A stretch of 64,000 nucleotides of DNA from Gossypium raimondii (lineage: Eukaryota > Streptophyta > Magnoliopsida > Malvales > Malvaceae), in the NCBI RefSeq assembly GCF_025698545.1, contig NC_068569.1, forward strand, positions 24,056,001 through 24,120,000, written 5' to 3'. The translations under genes and the position numbers were made by a program. Every line of letters begins with the position of its first letter. Within the stretch, counting starts at the first letter, position 1. Shown here piece by piece: positions 39,001 through 50,555 of this stretch. The notes under the pieces were generated by a model. It was not told the origin of the DNA and ran no database searches. It saw only the letters and a list, made by a program, of their open reading frames with translations.

Positions 39001-40467
39001 ATTTTTAATGCGTAAGTAAAAACATGAAGTCAGGATTTATCGAGGATTAGTCTCTTCACATCTCATCACATCCCAAGAACTTGGAGAAGAGCATGCTATC
39101 AGCACTATTTTGTTTTAAGTATATGACATGTACCTAGGGGAATGTTTATGTAAGTAAATAAGAAACTAATTGATTCTGAAACTTGTGTTTGGTGTGTTTT
39201 GGTGAGTAAATATAAGGTATTATATGGTATGAGTTATGGTTTCTGTTTGAAATGATTATGAATAATTTTGGTATGGTTTGGATGTGTTTAAAAACAGAAT
39301 TTTTAAGTTCCCTATTCCAAGTCTCGAGACATGTGAAATGTGTCTCGAGACATATAAATTTCAAAGCTAAACATCTTTAGTAATCGAGCCATGTCTCAAG
39401 ACATAAGCTTCTTTGTCTCGAGACAGAACAACATCAAAGTTAAACTTCTACAGTGCCTTTGCAATGTCTCGAGATATATAGACCTGTAGCTAAAAATTTT
39501 TATTCGAATTAAATAAGACCTGAAACAAATTTTATATGCAATTAATATTTATTAATAGTCTAATTATATTCCTAAAAGTGTAATAAGATCTTGAATTCAT
39601 TACTAAAAGTTTAATTTTAAAGTGATTGAAATCCTAAATGCATGTTCAATATTAAATGTAACAATTATTGTTGAAGTTCACTTGGGTAAGGGTGTTACAA
39701 ATATACCCTTTATTATTCATTATATTATTAAGTTGACATTAAAATAAATAAATTTTTATATTTTTAAATTAATAGAGTTTTTATTCAAATTATATAGTTG
39801 AGTTGAAATTGAATCTAGCCTATTAAGAATATGTAAAATAATAATTATTAATCATTTTATATTTATTTGGACTCAAATTTCTAAAAATATTTTATTAGAA
39901 GCTTAATTAAGATTAGACTTACTTTTATTTAATCAGATAAGTAGGATATTTTATCTTTTATTTTTCATTGTTATTCCTTTCATTATGAATAGTTTAATGC
40001 CAATGTAGCCTAAACAAAAATTCAGTGTTTGAATTGTGAGATTCGAAATTGTACTTTATTTTCTTTCCGCCTTGATATTCACTTTTTCTTTGGATTTCAG
40101 AAAAGATAGGATCATTTCTTAATTTTGTTTTTTGGTATTGTTTTGATAAGGGCTTCTTGTTTGATGCTTTGAATAATACACGATCAGTAAAAATAATTCA
40201 ATCCGTAATTGTCGTTTTATTTTACTAAAAAAATAAATTGGTGTGGTTCAATTGGGTGATGTCATGGGAACTAGCTATCTAATTTAAATGATTTGCATAG
40301 TTGAGATCATTAATTAGAGTTGGATTCTTCTCATTCGTAACGCTATCGAAGAATTAAACTATGAGAGTTGATAATGTTGTTCGTTTGACAAGAATTAATT
40401 GTCAGGTTGTTCCCAACCATAATTAATTTACCACTACAAAAGAATTGAGGTTGTTCCTCGATCAATT
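36057..40467. other. AT-rich intergenic DNA with old duplications
   Basis: No gene is recognised. Two stretches, about 36270-36490 and 36870-37090, are imperfect direct copies roughly 600 bp apart. Both have CTCTTTAATTCTTT, then GAGTTTT, then TATTAATTGAAGAAG, then CTAAGCTTCCTT. A cluster of GTCTCGAGACA palindromes lies at 39320-39475. A (TAGA)n run lies near 38192-38208. Confidence 0.5.
39320..39480. repeat. Cluster of TGTCTCGAGACA palindromes
   Basis: Copies or one-base variants at about 39320, 39341, 39391, 39414 and 39463. It is possibly a fragment of an LTR or satellite-like repeat; the function is unknown. Confidence 0.6.
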
Positions 40468-40479
40468 TAACACTACACC

Positions 40480-40920
40480 AAAACAGGCTTTTAGCGGCGC
40501 TTTTAGTGGCGTTTAGATAAAAAACGCCGCTAAAAATCAAGCATTAGCGGCGCTTCTGAAAAAACGCCACTAAAGATTGAGCATTAGTGGCGTACTTTGG
40601 AAAACGCTGCTAAAAATGAGCATTAGCGGCGTTTTTCAAAAAGCGCCACAAAAAACCTAAGCACAACGACGTCGTTTTCTGAGTTTTTGGGGCTTTAGTG
40701 GCGTTTTTTAAAAAGCGTTGCTAATGCATGGGGCTTTAGCGGCGTTTTTGAAAAGCGCCGCTAATGCTTAGGGTTTTAGCGGCGTTTTCCAAAAAGCGCC
40801 GCAAAAAACCTAAGCCCAACTACGCCATTTTTTGAGTTTTAGGGGCTTTAGTGGCGTTTTTTAAAAAGCGTCGCTAAAGCATGGGCTTTTGCGGCGTTTT
40901 TGGAAAAGCGCCGCAAAAAA
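40480..40920. repeat. Left subterminal GCGGCG repeat array of the CACTA element
   Basis: Many alternating copies of TTAGCGGCGTTTTT and AAAACGCCGCTAA, spaced 20-50 bp, with point variants (AGTGGCG). They form short hairpins. A second, smaller cluster occurs at 41910-42100. Confidence 0.85.
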
Positions 40921-41149
40921 TATTTTATCTATTTATTATTATTTAATTGGTTTATTATTTAATTGGTTTATTTATATTAATTAAAATTCAAATTATTTTT
41001 AATTGAATATTCAAAAATTAAAATACTATTATTTAAAATAATTTTAAAGTTTTTTAGGTATATGACTGATTTTTTAATTTATATATTATATAATTTCTTA
41101 TATAATCATAAAAAGATAGTATTAATTTTAAAATATTGAATTAATTATT

Positions 41150-41460
41150 ATTGTTTAGGGTTTAGGGTTAAGGGTATATGGTTTAGGGTTTAAAGTTTAG
41201 GAGTTACTATTTTAAGGTTTATAGATTATGGTTTATAGTTTATGCGTTTAAGGTTTAAGGGTTACGATTTATGTTTTAAGATTTATAGATTAAGGTTTAG
41301 GGGTTAGGGGTTAGGAGTTCAGGGTTAAGAGTTAAGGGTTATGGTTTATGGTTTAAGGGTTGGGGTTTAATGTTTAGGGGTTAGGGGTTTAAGGTTTATG
41401 TTTTATGATTCAATGTTTAGGGGATTGGGGATAGGGGTTAAGAGTTTAGGGTTTAGAGTA
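41150..41460 (+). repeat. Degenerate telomere-like repeat inside the CACTA element
   Basis: Repeated GTTTAGGG, GGTTTAAGG and GGTTATGG words over 300 bp, resembling decayed (TTTAGGG)n. Confidence 0.6.
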
Positions 41461-42229
41461 ATTAATATTTTTTAATTTATATATTAAATAATTTCTTATA
41501 TAATTGTAAAGGAGATAATATTAATTTTAATATATTAAAATTATGATTATAGTTTAAATTATTTAAGAGATTTATTATATGGTTTACTTGAGATTTGTTA
41601 AATGATGAAATTTTATACAATCAATTAATGCTTTTATATTTCAAAATATTTAATCTAAACCATTTGATATATTTAAATATTAGATTAAAAAACATTGATA
41701 AATAAATAAATAAAAAGTAATGATTGATATGGATGGGTAACTATCTATTTTGCATAGGATCAAATTATAACAAATAAAAATAAAAATTATATAAAAGATT
41801 TAAAATTTATCTAATTCTTTTAAATATTACTTAATTTTTCAAAAACTATTTATTTAAAATTGATATGAATTATATAATAATTAAATATAAAATTGTAAAA
41901 AAAAGTTAATTATTAGCGGCGTTTATAAGAAAAACGCCGCAAAAGGTAAGCAATAGCGGCGTTTGGACCAAAAACGCTGCAAATATGTATTTAAAATTTT
42001 CAAAACGGCCCGTTTCACTACAAAAATTTAATTTTTAGTGGCGTTTTTGTTGAAAACGCCACAAAGTTATTCAATTAGTGGCTTTTTTTTATAAGCGCCC
42101 CAAATATTCTGACGCGTGATTTTCATTTCAAATTCCCGCTAAAAATCCCTTCTGAAATTTTGCTCAAATGCTTTTTAAACTTTTTCATCTTCCTTTTAAT
42201 TGTTTATTCCATCAACTCGTCTCGAAGTC

Positions 42230-42429
42230 TCAAACCGATTCAATAGCAGTGAGTTGACTTAGCAGCCGCTTATTTCCGTATGGGGATGGAAACGAAGGAT
42301 GAGTTCACGACTCATGAGCCAGAGCAGGCCCAAGTGGGATCTCGAGGACCGAGGTTAGTAATTAACGAGATGGTGATGAGGAACTTCAAGTCTTATGCCA
42401 GTGAGCAGCGCGTCGGTCCCTTTCACAAG
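42230..42429 (+). pseudogene. Captured SMC4 (condensin) first-exon fragment
   Basis: From ATG 42281 (MGMETKDEFTTHEPEQAQ) the frame reads into PRLVINEMVMRNFKSYASEQ and RVGPFHK, then a GT donor at 42430. This matches the start of the ABC head of the condensin subunit SMC4, just before its Walker A exon. The next exon is absent. Flanking 5' UTR-like sequence seems to be included, so a genomic piece with the natural splice site was taken up. Confidence 0.8.
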
Positions 42430-43036
42430 GTTATATTTTCTTTTATCGTTTAATTTTTATAGTTTTTATTTGGTTTCTAGTAAAGTTTGGAAATTGAGAA
42501 GGAAAATTGCAAAATTTATGTAATAATTTCGCGGACTCAACTTGGAAATTGAGAAGGAAAAAATGAAGAACTGAGAAGGAAATTAAAAATTGCATGACTT
42601 CAACTCGAATAGCTTTCTTTTTTTTTCTCCTCTTTGTTGTAATTTTAACGGTTTCCTTTTGGTTACTGAGAAAGCACTGGAAACCGAGAAAGAAAATTGC
42701 AGATTGATGAAATTATCTCAAATTTATATTTTCGATTACTTTTTTTTTTCATAGTTAGATGTAGAAAGTAAGCTTTTAGTTAGTTTGTTAGTAGTCTAAC
42801 TCCTGCTTGGTTGCCAAGAAAAAAAAATGTAAAATGAGAAAGAAAATAAAAATGATATGATAATTGCACGAATTGAATTTGAGATAATTTATTTTTTCTG
42901 TTATCAGTGTTTCCTTCTTCTGGTTGCGAGAAAGAGGTGGAAAATTGAGTGGGAAGTTGCTAGTCTATATGAAAAGTTCTAAAATTTAACTCAAATTAAA
43001 AGTAACAAGAAGTTTACATGACTTGTGTTAAGCATC

Positions 43037-43285
43037 CAACCTAAAACCAATTGGCTATAAGTGGAAGGGCCTGATTTAATGTATTTAATGGGTGCTCGAA
43101 GTCAAACAAATTTATTTAAGGTAGCTGAGATCCAACCAACTCCAGCCTTAAAAAACAGAAAGAAAAAAGAACAGAAGAGATTTTTTGACCCTGTTCTGGT
43201 TAGCTGTTATGAGATTCTTGCAGGTTCTTCAAATGCAATTGCAAATTTTGATAGTAATATACTGCTAACAGAAGCCTGCAACTAG
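43037..43285 (+). pseudogene. Unidentified captured coding fragment
   Basis: A plus-strand frame reads WKGPDLMYLMGARSQTNL, later KNRKKKEQKRFFDPVLVS and CYEILAGSSNAIANFD. Codon use and lack of low complexity suggest real former coding sequence. The donor gene was not recognised. It ends in a stop at 43283-43285. Confidence 0.4.
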
Positions 43286-43699
43286 AAAGACAAGGAGCAT
43301 GTCGAGATTCTCATTTCAGTGACTGTGCTTCTATTTGCAACAATAATGAAAAATTTAAAGGTCAGAAAACTTATGTTGAATACGAACATGCCTAACGTTT
43401 TACCAACTCAAACCAAAAGAAAAATCGGATAGCTTATTTGTTTAATTATTACGTAAAAGATGATTATTTGCTGTCCATGTTCCTATTAGTAGCCTTGTGC
43501 ACTTCTCTTACATGTCCTCGGAATTCATAACCTCTAATAGTACTCAAAATTATGCTCTTTAAGTCCAAAACAAAATTACGTATTTTCTTAGCTCTTTAAG
43601 GTCATGCAATTAACCCTTTTTTTCTTATTTCTTCTTTCCTTCTATTCTTTTATGTATTATTTTCTTATTATTGAAACCAGAATGTGTTTTATTGGACAG

Positions 43700-44066
43700 G
43701 TGCGTGCAGTTCGCTGTGACAATGGAGAAAAGACTGATATCTCTAGAGTCTTTTTGGTTGAACAAGTAAAAGGAATGTTGGATAAGATTCAACAGAACCT
43801 ATTCGATGTGGCAAAACAAAAAGAGATGCCTGCATTGAAGTTGTAAAACGTGGGATGAGTTTGTAAAACCTGTATTTTGTTAGGCAACAACATGAGCTGG
43901 ATCATATTCTAATCTCTCGAGGCATATGTAGCTCATTTTTCTTAAATGATGTTTTATGTTTTGTATATATAAGAGGTGGAGAAAGATGTGAAAGCTCGAA
44001 CAAGGGGTGAGATGGGAGCAGCTAAGTCTCTTTGTACCCCATTCGAACAACCTGAACTCTCAGAAG
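43700..44066 (+). pseudogene. Captured cytosolic prolyl-tRNA synthetase fragment, two exons, frameshifted
   Basis: After an acceptor at 43699 the frame reads VRAVRCDNGEKTDISRVFLV and DKIQQNLFDVAKQK, the C-terminal anticodon-binding region of plant proline-tRNA ligase. The A-run near 43820 has lost one base, and the parent frame (RDACIEVVK) continues shifted. A second loss near 43846 breaks TWDEFV. A second exon (about 43972-44066) reads VEKDVKARTRGEMGAAKSLC, with PFEQPELSEG before a donor. An intron-like gap lies between them, so capture was from genomic DNA. Confidence 0.8.
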
Positions 44067-45153
44067 GTACTTGACTCCATCCATGCAGGCATTTATTTTA
44101 AATAATTTAAAGAATATGAAATTAACCCTTTTCCATCCAAATTTCTTTAGAGCAAACAAGGTTTTATATATAAAATTATATATATATATTGTCAATGATT
44201 ATGTTTGATTAATTCTGCTGGAGTTCAGAACCTTGACAGAGCTGCTATATAAGAAGCTTAGTTGGCATTTCAATTTTCAATTCATCTATAGAAAAATAAC
44301 ATTTAGTCTTTAAATTTGTAAAATTTAAACCCTGATTAAAAAATAATTTATAAAATAATTTTTAATTTTTTAATCAAATAGTTAAACCCTGATTTTGTTT
44401 TGGACTGCATTGATAACATTGACACAAAGGAATCATCATGACTTATGAACTTTCAATTTTACCTATTGGCTATAAGAATTTTATATAACGTTGCAGTCAA
44501 ATATTGGCTTTTCACCATATATAGAACTCCTAATTTCTTTATGTGGTTCATGTTATGCTCTAATTTATGTTTTATTTTTCATTATTATGATAGTGCATGG
44601 CTAATCCTTCTATATGCTTGTTTGATATTGCACCCATCTAAAGCACGAGTAAGCAAGCAACATAAGTTATTCAGCTGAAGGATTAGGATCAACTTTGCTA
44701 CTTAGTATGTACGAAGGTTAGGTTTTGCTTCTAGATACGTATTTCATTTTAGTATCAGTAGCTTTAGGTTATGAAATATTTATGTTTTTGTATTTTTATT
44801 ATTTATTGTGATTTGAGCTTCTGGCATTTTATATTATTGATTCTGAATACGGTGAAGTTGTTTTGGAGTTGTCAATCATTCTAAAATGGGGGCTCTTTGC
44901 GTCTGTGGCTTTTGAATCTACACTTGCTACTGCAGTTTTCTGGTGGTTGCTGATCTTATGATTGGTGTTTACTTTGGGGCCTTGTCCAATTAGGTTTTAT
45001 TTGGTTTGGAAAAACTTTAATATCTTATGCTTGTATTTGTTATTTTGGATATCCAATTTTACTCTTGTTTATCTATTGCATTAAGAAGACATTGTTTAGG
45101 GGTTTATTTCCTGATATCATTCACTTTACTCTTTCTCAAATTTTTGCTTCTAG

Positions 45154-45288
45154 GTGAGACACCGTTTAAGGAAAGATCATGGGATTGATGGTGGAATTCC
45201 TGTTGTTTTCTCTTTAGAGAAACCTAAAGCTCAGCTGCTTCCTTTTAGAAGACCAAGTGGTGAGGAAGACAACCCTTCAGATTATCAA
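45154..45288 (+). pseudogene. Captured exon of a TcdA/ThiF-like tRNA modification enzyme
   Basis: A 45-codon exon bounded by an AG acceptor (45152-45153) and GT donor reads VRHRLRKDHGIDGGIPVVFS and KPKAQLLPFRRPSGEEDN. It matches what I recall of the plant homologue of tRNA threonylcarbamoyladenosine dehydratase (E1-like fold), which has VRxRLR and VVFS.EKP at this point. The exon is in frame and undamaged but isolated. Confidence 0.65.
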
Positions 45289-45974
45289 GTGAGGATGTTT
45301 GCTTCTTACTTTTGCAGTTTTAAAGTACTCTGTTTGATCACCTAACATCATGCAGTGGGGAAATTCATCCAATATATTGAAGCAGAATTTGAAATGAGAA
45401 TTGAAAGTACATTTGGATGGAGCTAAAGTTGTGTTTCTTTTAGCAATATATTTGAACTTGCTGGTGTTAGGTCCCTGGTTTTTGCTATCTCTAGATTTAA
45501 GGGTAGAAGGAAAAGGAAAATATTTAGGTCTACATTAGTATGTAATCTACATGTTTAATCCAACAATTTAATGTGTTATTCTGCTGTCAGTTAGTACCTG
45601 GGCAGGTTCAACAATTTAATGCATTGTATTTTTTATTAGCTTGCAATGTGTATAGTCATAGGAGGTTCAACTAGTCAGTTTGTTTTTCAAATGTATTATT
45701 TATTTTAGTTTTGATTCTAAATTTTTATTTTTACTTTAATATTTACGACAACTTGAGTTCTAACTTTTGAATTTTAATTGTGTTATTAATTTATTATTTT
45801 AAAATTTAAAACTAAATTCATTCATTTTATATTTAGTTTTAAAGTTAAAATTTTCATAGAAAATTTAATTTAAATAATATTTTTATTTATCCTTAAAAAG
45901 TATATTTAAAGTTCAAAATTAAAAAATATAATATAATATAATATTTGATTAAAATATTTTTTTTAAAGGTTATG

Positions 45975-46400
45975 TTTTTAGTGGCGTTTTTGTGAGAAGC
46001 GCCGCTAAAGATATTATTTGATTAAAATAATTTTTTTTAAAGGTTATGTTTTTAGCGGCGTTTTTTGCGAGAAGCGCCGCTAAAGGTTTGTTCTTTAGCG
46101 GCGTTTTTTGCGAGAAGCGCCGCTAAAGATCATGATCTTTAGCGGCGTTTGTGGCAAAAGCGCCGTTAAAGGTCGTGGTCTATAGCGGCGTTTGTCGAAA
46201 AGCGCCGCTAAAGGTCGTGGTCTTTAGCGGCGTTTGTCGGAAAAGCACCGCTAAAGGTTGTGATCTTTAGCGGCATTTTTTCTAGAAACGCCGCTAAAGT
46301 TAGCGATGCAGTCTTTAGTGGCGTTTTTTCCGGCGCTTGTAAAAGCGCCGCAAATTCTTTTAGCGGCGTTTTTTAGCGCCGCTAAAGGCCTAAAAAAGCG
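45975..46400. repeat. Right subterminal GCGGCG repeat array of the CACTA element
   Basis: About a dozen TTTAGCGGCGTTT...GCGCCGCTAAAG hairpin units, better preserved than those at the left end. Confidence 0.85.
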
Positions 46401-46430
46401 CCGCTAAAAGCCTGTTTTGGTGTAGTGTAA

Positions 46431-47184
46431 CTGATTTATCATCAAATGATGAGGCATCTATAATTCATGATCAATTTAGAACCCAAAAGTGAAGTCGCGC
46501 TTGAGCCTAGAGTTTTTATCCTTTTGGTTCAATCTTTTATTTCAAAATTTTATATTCTATTTCACATTTATTTTGATTTTATTTGTTTAATTTTGTTATA
46601 CTTTCAACCCCTTACTCTATTTACGCAGTTTCGCACAAATCTTGGATAAAAATTTATCAATTCAATATATGTGGGACTTTTTATTGGTTTGAATTCTGGG
46701 GTGTAGGATTTTTTATTTTTAGTAGATTTAACATCGACCAGCGTTTTCTTTCTTTTTCATAAATTTTTATTGATTTGAACTACACACTTGAGTATATTAA
46801 TTATTAATGATAGATATTATTTTAGATTGATTATCATTTAATTAGTGCCATAGTTATGTACCAATTACCATATTCTTTCATCATACATTTATTTAGTTTA
46901 TTGTACATATTATACTAAATTTATTTTAAACTCAATTTTATTCGCTTTTCTATCATTCTATTGTCATGAAAGTTTTGCTTTATAATTGTACATTCTTATT
47001 CATTCTAATTTTACTTTAAACTATTTTTCAATTGATATTATTATTATTATTATTATAGTCATTATATTAATAAAATATAAACACATATATTCACTTGCAA
47101 CCCAAACAATATTGAAAACTAATTTTTTAAATGTATAATATTAATAGTAAAATAAAATTGAATATTATAGTTAAAATCCAACCA
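46431..47184. other. AT-rich intergenic DNA
   Basis: No gene or element end was recognised. A short (ATT)n run lies near 47038-47057. Confidence 0.4.
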
Positions 47185-50100
47185 TTGTTTTAAGGGTAAA
47201 CTATCAAAATAGTCACTTTTGTTTACCTCAAGTTACATTTTAGTCACTTATGTTTGAAAGGTTACGTTTTAGTCACTTACGTTATCGTGTTGTAAGATTT
47301 TAGTCAATGGGTCGTTAATTGCCGATAACGGTGTAACGGTAAATTGACATGGCACGTTAAATCATCATTTCAAACAAAAATTAGGTTAATTTATACAATC
47401 GGTGTAATAACCTGTTTTCAGTGAAATCGAAACAGTGGTTTTGAGACTACAAATTCGAAGTCAGAAAATTTTTTATTTAATATTATTTTATGGTCTACAG
47501 TATGATAGAAATACCGTATAAAAATTTCGTTAAGAAATTTTACCGTTACTAAATTGCATTAAGTGCAAAAGTTGAGTTTTAATAGCTAAATGTATTAAAT
47601 AGATATAGAATTTGAAATTGGAGGTCCTTATATAGTAAATAGGCCATTAAGGTGGTTAGTGGATACGTATCAATAGTCATCATTGGAAATTTTATGAAAT
47701 ATTAAGGTTAATTTTAGAAATAAGTGATTTAAGTTAAATAAATAAAATAAAATAATCTATTCCCATCATCTTTCACCCAAAAAAGAAAGAAAGAAAGAAA
47801 GAAACCTAGCCATGGAAGCTTGAATTTGGACAAGCTTATTTTGCTCAAATAGGTATGTATTTTTGTCCTATTTTTAATAATTTTTATGTTTCCGAGATCG
47901 TGGTAGCTTAATCTAGCTAACTCGTGAATTAATTTACAAAACTGTTAAAGTATTAGGGTTTTGCTATTGATGAACATATTTGAGTTTTGAAGTTTGATGA
48001 TAGAAAATGAATGGTTGTTGTTAGATAAACAACTTTTGTAAAGAGAATTTTGATGAAAATATCAATTAGGGATTAAATTGAAAAGATGATAAATTTATAG
48101 TAAAAATTGTGAAATTGTGAATCATGTGGGCTACTATTAATATGGATAAAAATTTACTAGGCTTGAGTAATGATTTAATTGTATGAATTTCATTTTCTGA
48201 GCCTAGGGGCTAAATTGCAATGAATTAAAAGTATAGGGAAAAATAGTAATTTTTCCAAAATGTGTGTTGACCTAAATTGAATATGAATTATACTGAATTG
48301 AGTTAAATTCATTCCTATAAATCCGATTAGACCTAGTACGGAATTAGATCGAGGCAAAGGAAAAATATCAGATTAGTGACCTTGGTATCTACGTAAACTC
48401 GTCGAGGTAAGTTCTTAAATTGTACATTTATATGTGTTAAATTAAATTATTGTTTGTGAGTTGTACAATTGCCATGAATAAATATCGGTTGTATATTCGA
48501 CAATTACCAAGCCCCGTTTGAACCTTAGAAATCCGTAGGATACAAATGACATGTCATTAGGGTCACCGATTTCAACTCTTATGAGCTTCCTGTTATTCAG
48601 CTCACATGAGCTTACTGTTTACAGCTCATATGAGCATACATGTATATGAATTGACGGATTACAGTTCAGTACACCTCGTGTGTATTACCCGTGTATCCAA
48701 CGATATTCTAAATGGTTCTACGAGCACAGTTCTGTTACGAGATTATATGAGTTCGAGATGAACTATTACTGGTATTTACATGAAATATTGGAAATTTGAT
48801 TACCTGATGAATTCATCCATGTGTGTTGGATCTTATATTTGATTTTCATGGCTAATATGTTGGTGATCATGTGTTTAGGTGTAACAGCCCGTTTTCGGTA
48901 AAATTAAAATAGTGATTTCGAGACCACAAATATAAAGTCAAAAAATATATTTTAATATTATTTTGTGATCTAAAACATGATAGTATTGTAGTATACAAAT
49001 TTTGTTAAGAAATTTTAACGTTTACATGTTCAATTTGATGAAAATGACTAAATTGCGTAAGGCGCGAAAGTTGTGTTCTATTAGCTAAAGGTATTAAATA
49101 GCTATAGAACTTTAAATTGGAGGTACTTATATGATAATTAGACCATTAAATGAGTTATTGGATGTGCATGACTTGGTAATTGAGTAGTTTTTAAAGTTAG
49201 GTAAGGGTAAATTTGTAAATAGGTAAAAAATGATAAAATAAACAAAAGACAATAAGGCTATCATCTTTATTGTCCATCTTCAACCAAAAATTATAGCAAA
49301 AAGAAGCCATGGGAGCTTGAGAAATCCGGTTAAACAATCCCTTGCATGTAAGTGCGTTTTTGTTTCGTTTTTAATGATTTTTATGTTTTCGGGATCGTTG
49401 TAGCTTAACCTAGCTAGCCCGAGGATCAATTTGCAAAACTATTGAATTGTTTGAGTTTTTCCATTGATGAATAAGTTAGGGTTTTGAATTTTAATGGAAG
49501 AAAATGAATCATTGTTGTTAGATAAATAACTTTTGTTAAGTGATTTTTGATAAAATTGTCAATTAGAGATTAAATTGAGAAATGTGATAAATTGTGTGGT
49601 AAAAGTGTGAATATGTGAAATATATGGGCTTCTATAAGCATGTTTAATTTTCGGCTAAGCTTGGGTAGGGATAAAATTGAATGAATTTCATTTTCCTAGC
49701 CTAGGGACTAAATTGAAAAGAATTAAAAGTATAGGGGTAAAATGGTAATTTTTTCCAAAACATTATTTTTGGACTAAATTGATTATAATGAAATTTAAAT
49801 TGTTAAATTTTATTATATAGATCAAGAAAAATAACATACGGAATTGGATCGGGGAAAAGATAAAGTGTTGGGTTAATCAATCGTTTTTCTCCGTGCGAGT
49901 TTGAGGTAAGTTCGTGTAATTAAATTGCATATTTATATGTTTTAGTTGAAATATATGTATGTGGATGGTGTAATTACTATGTATAATTATCGAGTGCATA
50001 ACTAACGACGTACGAGGAATACCGAACCCTGTTTGAACCTTAGGAATTCGTAGGATACAAATAACATGTCATTAGGGTTACCGATTCTAGCTCTTATGAG

Positions 50101-50555
50101 CTTACTGTTATTCAGCTTAGAGGAGTTTACCGTTATTCAACTCGAAAGAGCTTACCTTTTATAGCTCGTATGAGTATACATGTACAGGAATTGACGGATT
50201 ACAATTCAATACACCTCGTGTGTACTACCCGTGTTTAAGGGGTTCAACGGGCACAATTCTATTACAAATTTATATGAGTTCGATACGAACTAGTACAGGT
50301 ATTTACATGAATTACATGGTATAGATTTTTCATGTACATGGAAATTTAAATAATTGTTGAACTCATACATGATTTTCGATTTTAATATGAATACATGGCT
50401 AACTTGGTTCATAATTATGTGTTAGGCTTTTGGGCCAAGTTGAGTTGTGATATGCCTTGTTTCACTTACTTAAATTGTGGTTAAATGGGTATGAGAAGAA
50501 TAAAAGATCGGCAAATGCTTCAATTAGAATTGCTATGAAAGTATAGAAAGGTATG

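Larger units (their letters stand above)
40471..46427. mobile_element. CACTA (En/Spm) element carrying host gene fragments (Pack-CACTA)
   Basis: It starts CACTACACCAAAACAGGC at 40471. Its last bases (to 46427) are the reverse complement of the same sequence, and the two ends agree for about 34 bp. The 3-bp target duplication taa (40468-40470 and 46428-46430) is perfect. Both ends carry dense subterminal arrays of TTTAGCGGCGTTTTT and its inverse (40480-40920, 45975-46400), the likely transposase-binding repeats of this superfamily. No transposase frame is seen, so it is non-autonomous and 5957 bp long. Inside are exon pieces of at least three unrelated host genes and one unidentified frame, all on the plus strand. 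Confidence 0.92.

Noticed and set aside
40480..46400. GCGGCG repeats as a CRISPR-like or satellite array
   Set aside because: They sit at both ends of an element with CACTA ends and a target duplication, so they are subterminal transposon repeats.
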